Below, in pieces: positions 1-4,895 of a stretch of DNA of 16,593 nt. Source of the DNA: Christensenella sp. UBA3798 (lineage in GTDB: Bacteria; Bacillota; Clostridia; Christensenellales; CAG-1252); the NCBI GenBank assembly GCA_002368735.1, contig DFEQ01000047.1:1-16593 (forward strand), written 5' to 3'. Position 1 is the stretch's first letter, and each line of letters starts with the position of its first letter. A program made the translations under genes and the position numbers. Below the pieces are notes generated by a model, which saw only the letters and a list, made by a program, of their open reading frames with translations, did no database searches and was not told where the DNA came from.

Positions 1-1666
1 CGCCGGTTGAGAAATCGTCAAAGTAGTTGATAACTCTTTCGATACTCATTGAGAAGTGCCCGTGATAGTAGCCGGCCGATCCTTCGTTAAAGAAAATGAC
101 GGATATTCTGCTGCCTTCTTCAACAGTTACGGTTTTGTCATACGTCCAGGTACTGCTTTCAATACCGCTTATAAAGTCGCAAAGTTGAACCGTGCCGTCT
201 GCTTTTAATATATGCAATCTACCGGTTATTCTCGTAACTTCTTCGGAACCGCTGAACGCAACCGAAATATTTACCGTGTTCGTTCTGGGCATAACATACG
301 TGATAACCGCATTCGCTCCGCCGCGTTCGTTCTTTATCCAGTCGGCTTTGAGTTCTATTTCGCTTCCGCTGTCAAGCCAAGCGAACTCGCCGGCACTTAA
401 TGCGTTAAACGTAAAGGTGTTGTCGCCGAAGTTAAAGTCGGTAGTATAACCGTATTCCCAACAGTCTTGTGCCGAAAGTTTGAAATCTTCGGTATAGTTC
501 GCTCCGCTGTATACGGTTGTAGGTAATATTTCCGTTCTCGTCGTGCCGCAACCGTTCTTACAGGTGTAAGTCTTTTCGCCGACTTGTGTGGTTGTAGGCT
601 TAGTCGTAATTACACCATCGTCAAAGTCGTGATCGCTCATTGCGATTGCTTCAATATATTTTTCACCGCAAACTATACACGTGTATTCTTTTTCGCCTTC
701 TTCGTTACATTTAGAACCTTTAATAACTTCACCGCCGTTATATAAGTGTAAACATTTTGCGCTTATGCTGACGGACAATGCGCCTTCGGGCTCGCCCGTT
801 CCCGCATTTTCAAATACTATATGTATTATATCGTTTTTATTAACTTCGAACGCATTTTCGCTAGAATAACTCCATTCTGATTCGCCGTTAGGATTAAGCG
901 CTATAACTTCTTCGCCGACGATTATGTAAGCGTTCAATACGGTATCGCTTTCCGTTCCTTTGAAACTTATTTCAACGTTCGCTTTGGTCTTTTGGGTAAG
1001 ATCTTGCAAAAATTTATACGCTACCACTGCGTTGTTAGACGACTTAACCTGACCTTTAGAAAGTTCAACGCCTTCTGCTTTATAAACACCTCCTTCGGCT
1101 GTTTGAATACGGACAAACGTAAGTGTGCCGCTCTGTTTGTCAAATGCCGAAGCATAGCCGTATATCCAACCGCTGTTTTCTACTGAGAACTGTTCCGCAA
1201 AATCAGTATGCGCCGGTATCGCTTCTCTCTTCTTGTCGCCACAAACAGTACAGGTAAATTCCTTTTCCCCTGCTGTCAAGAAATCGGCAATTTTAACTAC
1301 CTCGCCTGCATTATAAGTGTGCGCTATCTTTGCAATAGGTTCTTCCTTAGTATGTCCGCAACCTTCTCTTGTACAAGTGTAAGTCGTCGTGCCGGTAGTA
1401 GTGCAAGTAGGATCAGTGGTTACTTCGCCGTCATTCCAACTGTGCGCAATCATGCCTATCGGCGACGTTTTAGTCTGATCACATCCTTCTACCGTACAAG
1501 CGTAAGTCATCGTTCCTTCCGAAAAACACGTTGCTTCTTTTGTTACCGTTCCGCTATCCCATACGTGATCGTGCTCCGGAACACCTTTGCCGTCACAAGC
1601 AATCAGCCCCAAAAGCATACAAGCCGCCATCACTGCCGTAAAAAGTTCAATTAGGATCTTTTTCAT
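1..1666 (-). CDS. Secreted lipoprotein with Cys-rich repeats, partial (C-terminus off left edge)
   Basis: The frame is open from an ATG at 1666-1664 to base 1 with no stop, giving 555 codons; the C-terminus lies outside the window. A GGAGAGG ribosome site precedes the start. Residues 1-24 form a lipoprotein signal: a basic start, a hydrophobic core and the lipobox L-I-A-C with Cys24. Five related repeats follow the pattern H-x-[WYF]-x-x-G-x-[VI]-T, then YxC and CG or GC, then a Lys/Arg-rich strand. Three lie in tandem from about residue 34 and two flank the middle domain. Between and after them are two similar beta-rich modules of about 130 residues, beginning 'FAEQFS' and 'NYTEDF', each with a 'W.YGY' motif near its start. 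Known: repeats of this style are common in surface proteins of gut Firmicutes. Inferred: a cell-surface binding protein, perhaps for carbohydrate; no catalytic motif is seen. It is divergent from the LacI regulator at 1875, and codon use is AT-richer than the right side of the window. Confidence 0.8.
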   Translation of the reverse strand, partial: MKKILIELFTAVMAACMLLGLIACDGKGVPEHDHVWDSGTVTKEATCFSEGTMTYACTVEGCDQTKTSPIGMIAHSWNDGEVTTDPTCTTTGTTTYTCTREGCGHTKEEPIAKIAHTYNAGEVVKIADFLTAGEKEFTCTVCGDKKREAIPAHTDFAEQFSVENSGWIYGYASAFDKQSGTLTFVRIQTAEGGVYKAEGVELSKGQVKSSNNAVVAYKFLQDLTQKTKANVEISFKGTESDTVLNAYIIVGEEVIALNPNGESEWSYSSENAFEVNKNDIIHIVFENAGTGEPEGALSVSISAKCLHLYNGGEVIKGSKCNEEGEKEYTCIVCGEKYIEAIAMSDHDFDDGVITTKPTTTQVGEKTYTCKNGCGTTRTEILPTTVYSGANYTEDFKLSAQDCWEYGYTTDFNFGDNTFTFNALSAGEFAWLDSGSEIELKADWIKNERGGANAVITYVMPRTNTVNISVAFSGSEEVTRITGRLHILKADGTVQLCDFISGIESSTWTYDKTVTVEEGSRISVIFFNEGSAGYYHGHFSMSIERVINYFDDFSTG

Positions 1667-1736
1667 ATATCCTCTCCAAAATAATTTTAGTTTTACCGAA
1701 TAAAATTTTTGTTTATCGGCAAAAACAGGCAACTTC

Positions 1737-1765
1737 ATTTTAACTTTTACAGAATTCTAGGTCAA
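1737..1765 (-). promoter_or_regulatory. Promoter of the lipoprotein gene
   Basis: Reading the minus strand, TTGACC (1765-1760) and TAAAAT (1742-1737) are separated by exactly 17 bases. The start of transcription would fall near 1730, leaving an untranslated leader of about 65 bases before the GGAGAGG site and ATG at 1666. Confidence 0.7.
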
Positions 1766-1783
1766 TACAAAAAAAACTTTTTA

Positions 1784-1826
1784 TGCATTTGCAAATTATA
1801 TACAATTAGTATTTTTTGCATTTGCA
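1784..1826. promoter_or_regulatory. Candidate LacI-family operators (paired TGCATTTGCA motif)
   Basis: TGCATTTGCA occurs twice, at 1784-1793 and 1817-1826, 33 bases apart (about three helical turns). The first overlaps a perfect 10-base palindrome, ATTTGCAAAT (1787-1796), with the central GC step usual in operators of LacI-family proteins. The pair lies between the divergent promoters of the lipoprotein and the regulator, and the second copy abuts the regulator's -35 box. The role is inferred from position and symmetry. Confidence 0.45.
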
Positions 1827-1829
1827 TAC

Positions 1830-1858
1830 TTGACTTGATCATTTAAGTGTAATATAAT
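1830..1858 (+). promoter_or_regulatory. Promoter of the LacI-family regulator
   Basis: TTGACT (1830-1835) and a consensus TATAAT (1853-1858) are separated by 17 bases. Transcription would begin near 1865, so the in-frame ATG at 1857 lies inside the -10 box and cannot be the start; the ATG at 1875 is used. The message would begin within the GGGGG at 1863-1867, so the ribosome site may be incomplete and the leader is only about ten bases. Confidence 0.7.
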
Positions 1859-1874
1859 GAATGGGGGTATTTTT

Positions 1875-2909
1875 ATGAGAAAGGCGGTCACTATTAAGAG
1901 CATAGCAGAACAGCTCGATTTATCGCGCAACACAGTTGCGAAGGCGCTTAACGGTCAGTACGTGCCCGAATCGACAAGGGAACGCGTTCTTAAAAAGGCG
2001 CAGGAACTTAACTATAAGTCAATGAACCTAACTCATATAGCGTTAGGCAAAAAGAAATACAAAATACTTCTCGTTTCTGGAAAACCGCTTAGCAATATCA
2101 ATTATTTTATTCCGCTTGTCAAAGGCATTGAAAACTCTTGCTACGAAAACAATTACGATCTCTTTCAACTGACTTATAACGTATCGACCAGCCCTTTCGC
2201 ACACCTTTCCGAACACGTTAAGAAATTGCGTGCCGACGGTATCGTCGCAATTGAGTGTTTTGATAAAAACTTCATTGCGAAATTGGTTAATCTGGGATTG
2301 CCTATTTGTTTCTACGACTTTTCCGCCGACAACGTCAAATCAGCAACTAAAATCGATATTATACGCACAAACGACAAAAGTGCGGTTTCGGAAATCGTTA
2401 ACCTACTTCATAATAAGTACAAAACCGAACATTTTACTTTCGTCGGAGACAGAAAACATTGCCTTAGCTTTTACGCAAGATATATTGGCATGCGTATGGG
2501 TATTATGTCTTTTTCGGATAAACACACTGTCGCAAGCGATATTCTATGTAACGACGAAAGTTTCCCCTACGGCAACCCCGAAGCGATTAAAACCGAAATA
2601 CTTAAACTAAGGCGTATTCCCGATTGTTTTGTTTGTTGCAACGACTTCGTCGCCAGAAACGTCTGTCATGCATTGTCGTCATTAAATATAAAGGTTCCCA
2701 ACGACGTTATGATTATCGGCTTTGACAACATTCCGGAAGCCACCGCCTTGTCGCCAAATATTACGTCTTTTTCCATAGATAAGGAATTTCTGGGGAGAGA
2801 AATGATACGAACTCTTGTCCAAAGAATCGAAAATCCAAATATCCCATCGAGAATGGTAACTCTTCGCACCGAAATGATTCTACGCGAATCAACCGACCGC
2901 AACGACTAA
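1875..2909 (+). CDS. LacI/GalR-family transcriptional regulator
   Basis: The protein has 344 residues from the ATG at 1875, close to the usual family length of 330-350. Residues 3-50 form the N-terminal helix-turn-helix and hinge: 'VTIKSIAEQLDLSRNTVAKALNG' is the helix-turn-helix, then a 'P.STRERVLKKAQELNY' hinge. The rest is a periplasmic-binding-protein-like ligand and dimer domain, ending in the family signature with 'IIGFDN', then a Pro-containing strand and 'EMILRES'. The recognition helix reads NTVAKAL instead of the more usual TTVSRAL, a form found in clostridial members. It is divergent from the lipoprotein gene, with two candidate operators between them, so it probably controls itself and that gene in response to a sugar or similar ligand; the ligand is unknown. 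Codon use is AT-rich, like the lipoprotein's. A strong hairpin terminator follows at 2996. Confidence 0.92.
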   Translation: MRKAVTIKSIAEQLDLSRNTVAKALNGQYVPESTRERVLKKAQELNYKSMNLTHIALGKKKYKILLVSGKPLSNINYFIPLVKGIENSCYENNYDLFQLTYNVSTSPFAHLSEHVKKLRADGIVAIECFDKNFIAKLVNLGLPICFYDFSADNVKSATKIDIIRTNDKSAVSEIVNLLHNKYKTEHFTFVGDRKHCLSFYARYIGMRMGIMSFSDKHTVASDILCNDESFPYGNPEAIKTEILKLRRIPDCFVCCNDFVARNVCHALSSLNIKVPNDVMIIGFDNIPEATALSPNITSFSIDKEFLGREMIRTLVQRIENPNIPSRMVTLRTEMILRESTDRND

Positions 2910-2995
2910 TATATAAAAGCAAATTGACGTCGACCAAACTCGTCTCTTCTTCTAATCAAGGTTCGTACCTATTGCAGCTATTGACACCAAACAGG

Positions 2996-3040
2996 AATAA
3001 TACGGACACCGACGATAATTCGGAGTTCGTATTATTCTTT
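2996..3040 (+). terminator. Terminator-like hairpin after the LacI-family gene
   Basis: AATAATACGGAC (2996-3007) pairs with GTTCGTATTATT (3025-3036) over 12 base pairs with one G-U pair. An inner CCGA/TCGG stem extends it. It is followed by CTTTTC. The T-run is short and interrupted, so termination may be partial; a second terminator lies at 3093. Confidence 0.6.
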
Positions 3041-3092
3041 TCTAACGACTATTTCGGCGTTAGGATAGAAAGATGAATACGAAAAGAAACGG

Positions 3093-3123
3093 AAATCCGG
3101 GCAAGCGATTGCTCGGATTTTTT
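3093..3123 (+). terminator. Rho-independent terminator
   Basis: AAATCCGGGCAA (3093-3104) pairs with TTGCTCGGATTT (3109-3120) over 12 base pairs with one G-U, closed by a GCGA tetraloop and followed by a run of six T in total (3118-3123). On the other strand the hairpin has no T-run directly after it, so it acts mainly on plus-strand transcripts. No gene is seen that it obviously belongs to, apart from read-through from the LacI-family gene. Confidence 0.75.
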
Positions 3124-3245
3124 CATATATTGAAACTTCTTCCCATTGTTGTGATGGAGAATACTTTTTCTATAAAGATGGAATCCCTCCGATTTATTTG
3201 CCTTCCGTTGTGGCTTATCGTAGCACGGAGAAAATCGGAAGTCAA
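3123..3245 (-). promoter_or_regulatory. Orphan promoter, ribosome site and leader-like mini-frame
   Basis: On the minus strand, TTGACT (3245-3240), a 17-base spacer and TACGAT (3222-3217) make a good promoter. Downstream is a CGGAGGG ribosome site (GGAGG at 3190-3186). Six bases further, an ATC codon stands where a start would be expected. It opens an 18-codon frame (MFIEKVFS-like if ATC were ATG) that stops at 3125-3123, directly before the hairpin at 3120-3093. The sequences CTCCGATTT (3188-3196) and AAATCGGA (3232-3239) make an inverted repeat across the leader. This resembles a regulated leader, or the cut-off 5' end of a mobile-element gene; the body gene is missing and the start codon is non-canonical. 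Function is unknown. Confidence 0.4.
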
Positions 3246-3340
3246 CGGGGAAAAACTATCGCTGAAAACTTATAGAATCCATAAATCTTAACGATTAGTT
3301 AGCGGTTTATAAATAAAAAACAAGTTCGCAAGTGAAAAAA

Positions 3341-3369
3341 GTTCAAATTGACATTCACACTCTCCGCCA
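3341..3369 (+). repeat. tRNA-Ser 3'-end fragment, copy 1 (att-like)
   Basis: ACTCTCCGCCA at 3359-3369 is identical to the last 11 bases of the tRNA-Ser(GGA) at the right end of the window, including discriminator and CCA. GTTCAAAT (3341-3348), identical to the T-loop of that tRNA, lies upstream, but ten bases separate the two instead of five and the T-stem does not pair. No other part of a tRNA is present. A terminator begins at the next base. Confidence 0.55.
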
Positions 3370-3405
3370 AAAGGGACCTAAAACGAACCCGTTTAGGTCC
3401 TTTTA
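3370..3405 (+). terminator. Terminator after tRNA-Ser fragment 1
   Basis: GGACCTAAA (3374-3382) pairs with TTTAGGTCC (3392-3400), and the stem extends through AAAG/TTTT on the outside. It is followed by TTTTATTT. The loop contains ACGAACCC, a string that recurs in the terminator after copy 3. Confidence 0.75.
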
Positions 3406-3476
3406 TTTATCTGCGACGGGATTTTCACATAAAGGTTCAAACGCTTGAAGCATAGCTTCTGCGCGCGCTTTGGCTA

Positions 3477-3499
3477 CCGACAGCGCACCGTGCTGTCGG
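3477..3499. other. Perfect-stem hairpin of unknown role
   Basis: CCGACAGCGC (3477-3486) pairs with GTGCTGTCGG (3490-3499), ten base pairs with one G-U, around a three-base loop. It is not followed by T residues, so it is not a terminator. It lies between tRNA fragments 1 and 2 in sequence with no convincing reading frame. Confidence 0.5.
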
Positions 3500-3513
3500 C
3501 TATACGCGTCGCG

Positions 3514-3529
3514 CCCTATCTCTCCGCCA
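3514..3529 (+). repeat. tRNA-Ser 3'-end fragment, copy 2 (att-like)
   Basis: CCCTATCTCTCCGCCA matches the last 16 bases of the window's tRNA-Ser (CCCTAACTCTCCGCCA) at 15 of 16 positions. It is identical to the matching part of copy 3, including the A-to-T difference. The bases upstream do not fold as a tRNA. A terminator follows after seven bases. Confidence 0.65.
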
Positions 3530-3536
3530 GCAAGGT

Positions 3537-3563
3537 AAAAAGTCGGATTTATCTGACTTTTTT
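3537..3563 (+). terminator. Terminator after tRNA-Ser fragment 2
   Basis: AAAAAGTCGGA (3537-3547) pairs with TCTGACTTTTT (3552-3562), eleven base pairs with one G-U, around a TTTA loop, ending in a T-run that forms part of the stem. It is close to symmetrical and could work in both directions. Confidence 0.7.
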
Positions 3564-3632
3564 AACGCTCACTTTGCGTTAGGGGTTTGAACGAGAGCGT
3601 TAAGAAAAGGCGCCTTGACTTGGCGCGTTTTT
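3562..3632 (+). other. Nested hairpin followed by a second terminator-like hairpin
   Basis: TTAACGCTC (3562-3570) pairs with GAGCGTTAA (3595-3603). AACGC (3564-3568) can instead pair with GCGTT (3576-3580), so two folds compete. Next, GCGCC (3610-3614) pairs with GGCGC (3622-3626), framed by AAAA on the left and GTTTTT on the right, a short terminator shape. Together they look like a small structured RNA or stacked transcription stops rather than coding sequence. Confidence 0.45.
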
Positions 3633-3742
3633 AGCGGCTGTACCGAAGCAAAGCGCAGGTCCGCGTAGGCGAAGCCTTAGCGCCCGCCGCAATGCGAAAG
3701 GCAAAAACCAAACGAAACGGAATGCCTTGAGCATTGCAAGAG

Positions 3743-3763
3743 CAAATCCCTATCTCTCCGCCA
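3743..3763 (+). repeat. tRNA-Ser 3'-end fragment, copy 3 (att-like, longest)
   Basis: These 21 bases (CAAATCCCTATC then TCTCCGCCA) match the 3' end of the window's tRNA-Ser(GGA) at 20 of 21 positions, from the T-loop through the CCA. The one difference (A to T between T-stem and acceptor) is shared with copy 2. The rest of the tRNA is absent. T-arm to CCA is the stretch usually used as the core of a tRNA attachment site by tyrosine integrases. I infer it is the right-hand site (attR) left by an element whose target tRNA-Ser lies further left, outside the window. Confidence 0.7.
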
Positions 3764-3770
3764 TTAGAGA

Positions 3771-3815
3771 CAAAAACGAACCCCAAGGGGTACTTGAGGT
3801 TCGTTTTTGTTTTTT
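3771..3815. terminator. Strong bidirectional terminator after tRNA-Ser fragment 3
   Basis: CAAAAACGAACC (3771-3782) pairs perfectly with GGTTCGTTTTTG (3798-3809), with an inner CAAG/CTTG stem. T-runs follow on the plus strand (TTTTTTG), and the A-run gives a T-run on the minus strand. It can stop plus-strand read-through and also end the small minus-strand gene at 3832. Confidence 0.8.
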
Positions 3816-3831
3816 GCTATGGTCAATTGAT

Positions 3832-4062
3832 TTATTTCTTCGGATAACGATCTTTGGGAACAGCTTCATGTACGCGAAGGTCTTCCTCTGCGACTAAAAT
3901 GTCGGCTATATCACGCCCCGTATAAAACTCGGAAAAAACAACCTGCCAGTTCCCGTCGATCGGCGTTTCGCTCATAATCGCACCAAAATCTCCGACTTTA
4001 ACGCCTGCCTTACTATAGGAAGGTTTTTCTTTTATCAATTCTACTAAATCAAGATATTTCAT
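3832..4062 (-). CDS. Small DUF4926-like protein, possible immunity protein
   Basis: A 76-residue soluble protein with an AAAGGAGA ribosome site before its ATG. The order 'DLVELI', 'GVKVGDFGAI', a Gly-Trp turn 'GNWQVVF' and 'EEDL' follows the layout of DUF4926-type small beta-barrel proteins; this assignment is by eye and tentative. It starts ten bases after the stop of a truncated frame (4072-4236) on the same strand, the arrangement usual for an immunity gene behind the C-terminal end of a toxin gene. If so, it is an orphan immunity gene whose toxin has been cut away. It ends just before the bidirectional terminator at 3771-3815, is AT-richer than luxS next to it, and was probably acquired. 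It could also be an unrelated small gene. Confidence 0.55.
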   Translation of the reverse strand: MKYLDLVELIKEKPSYSKAGVKVGDFGAIMSETPIDGNWQVVFSEFYTGRDIADILVAEEDLRVHEAVPKDRYPKK

Positions 4063-4071
4063 AGTTCTCCT

Positions 4072-4236
4072 TTAATCTGCCAGTGGCGTATTGATAGTCA
4101 ACTTTCCAAACGGTCTCACCATCCAACCCGAATCAAAACGGATACTCCGTCCATTCTTTTCAAATCGAATCGTCACATTGATCCTTTGCCCGTTCTCGTT
4201 CAATTTTCCCAGTCGGGCTTTTTTTGGAATTAAACT
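4072..4236 (-). pseudogene. 5'-truncated gene remnant (possible toxin C-terminus)
   Basis: The minus-strand frame ending with TAA at 4074-4072 encodes about 50 residues of well-formed protein, running from 'LGKLNENGQRINVTIRF' through 'SGWMVRPFGKLTINTP'. There is no start codon with a ribosome site, and the frame runs back unbroken to the luxS stop codon (TGA at 4257-4255), with which it is in phase. Its last bases carry the ribosome site of the small gene at 4062. The strand pattern with an 'SGW(M/I)' near the end recalls C-terminal domains of secreted or phage-linked toxins (DUF6883-like), but this is only a resemblance. I infer a decayed toxin tail left when its 5' part was lost, perhaps by a deletion that joined it to luxS. 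Confidence 0.45.
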
Positions 4237-4254
4237 ATTGAATCGATAAATCGA

Positions 4255-4779
4255 TCAGGAATCAAAGAACTTTTTGCCGTTCGGAGTGACGATGCGCTCG
4301 GTATGGGGATAGACGAAGATATCGTCGTCGTCCGCGTGCGACTCCAAATAACGAGCGAACTCGGCGGCATACGTCTTGGCAAGTGCGAGGTCGTGCAGGA
4401 GATAATTGCCGCAGCTCTCGGCGGTGGCGCCGGGGACCTCCTTTGCATCCGCGACCGAGCGAAACGCGGCGAGCAGCAGGGGATATATCTCCTTTGGCCG
4501 GCGGCTACCCTTCATAATGAGGTAGAAACCCGTCAAGCATCCCATCGGCCCCCAATAGACGATCTCCCCTTTCCAAACGGGGTCGTTCCTTAAATAGGTG
4601 GCGATGACGTGCTCCAAGGTATGCATCGCAGCAACGTCGATGGCGGGCTCTACGTTGGGGCGCTTCAGCCTGACGTCGTAGGTGGTCACTACGCCTTCGC
4701 CCACGTTGTCCTTGCGGCTCACGAAAATGCCGGGGACGATGGCGGTGTGGTCAACGGAAAAACTCTCGATGAGGTCCAT
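4255..4779 (-). CDS. luxS: S-ribosylhomocysteine lyase (autoinducer-2 synthase)
   Basis: LuxS cleaves S-ribosylhomocysteine to homocysteine and DPD, the precursor of AI-2, in the activated methyl cycle; it is a cytosolic metal enzyme. The 174 residues are slightly more than usual. The metal site is complete: the HxxEH motif (His53, Glu56, His57, in 'HTLEH') and Cys123 in 'SCGNYLLHD'. The catalytic Cys81 lies in 'GPMGCLTGFYLI', where most family members read GCRTGFY, so Arg is replaced by Leu. A GGAGATAAC ribosome site precedes the ATG. It lies 116 bases after rtcB on the same strand and may have its own weak promoter; no SAM-type riboswitch is visible upstream. Its stop codon is in phase with the truncated frame downstream. 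Confidence 0.96.
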   Translation of the reverse strand: MDLIESFSVDHTAIVPGIFVSRKDNVGEGVVTTYDVRLKRPNVEPAIDVAAMHTLEHVIATYLRNDPVWKGEIVYWGPMGCLTGFYLIMKGSRRPKEIYPLLLAAFRSVADAKEVPGATAESCGNYLLHDLALAKTYAAEFARYLESHADDDDIFVYPHTERIVTPNGKKFFDS

Positions 4780-4837
4780 AATGTTATCTCCTTATATTGT
4801 ATTGCGCATATTGCGGCGCGTCTTATCGCCTTTCTCG

Positions 4838-4856
4838 AATTGAGAAAGAGTAGCCC
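4838..4856. other. Hairpin between rtcB and luxS
   Basis: CTTTCTC and GAGAAAG form a seven-base-pair stem around a five-base loop. There is no T-run beside it, so it is not a clear terminator. A short direct repeat, GTCCCTAGATA followed by GTCCCTAGGAG (4872-4893), lies between it and the rtcB stop codon. Their role is unknown; the hairpin could sit in the luxS leader. Confidence 0.35.
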
Positions 4857-4895
4857 TTTCCAAGCGAGCTTTGTCCCTAGATAGTCCCTAGGAGG

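Larger units (their letters stand above)
2910..3831. other. Gene-poor, hairpin-rich accessory boundary region
   Basis: I find no convincing protein gene in these 920 bases. The longest frames overlap terminators and carry no recognisable domain. What the stretch does hold is at least five terminator-like hairpins, three tRNA-Ser 3' fragments in the same orientation, an orphan minus-strand promoter and leader, and two other hairpins. The AT-rich side ends about here and the GC-richer conserved genes begin beyond 4255. Confidence 0.6.

Noticed and set aside
1208..1654. A 148-codon plus-strand frame
   Set aside because: It lies opposite the lipoprotein gene, whose minus-strand frame has a signal peptide, repeats and a ribosome site.
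3073..3291. A 72-codon plus-strand frame in the hairpin-rich region
   Set aside because: It spans the terminator at 3093-3123 and the opposite-strand promoter, has no ribosome site and resembles no protein I know.
3421..3529. A full tRNA or tmRNA ending at copy 2 of the CTCTCCGCCA repeat
   Set aside because: There is no 5' acceptor strand (GGAGAGAT) within range, no T-arm and no anticodon arm. Only the 3' end is present.
4780..4895. A SAM or SAH riboswitch upstream of luxS
   Set aside because: The region is only 116 bases long. The one clear hairpin lacks a T-run and the conserved riboswitch core sequences are not visible.
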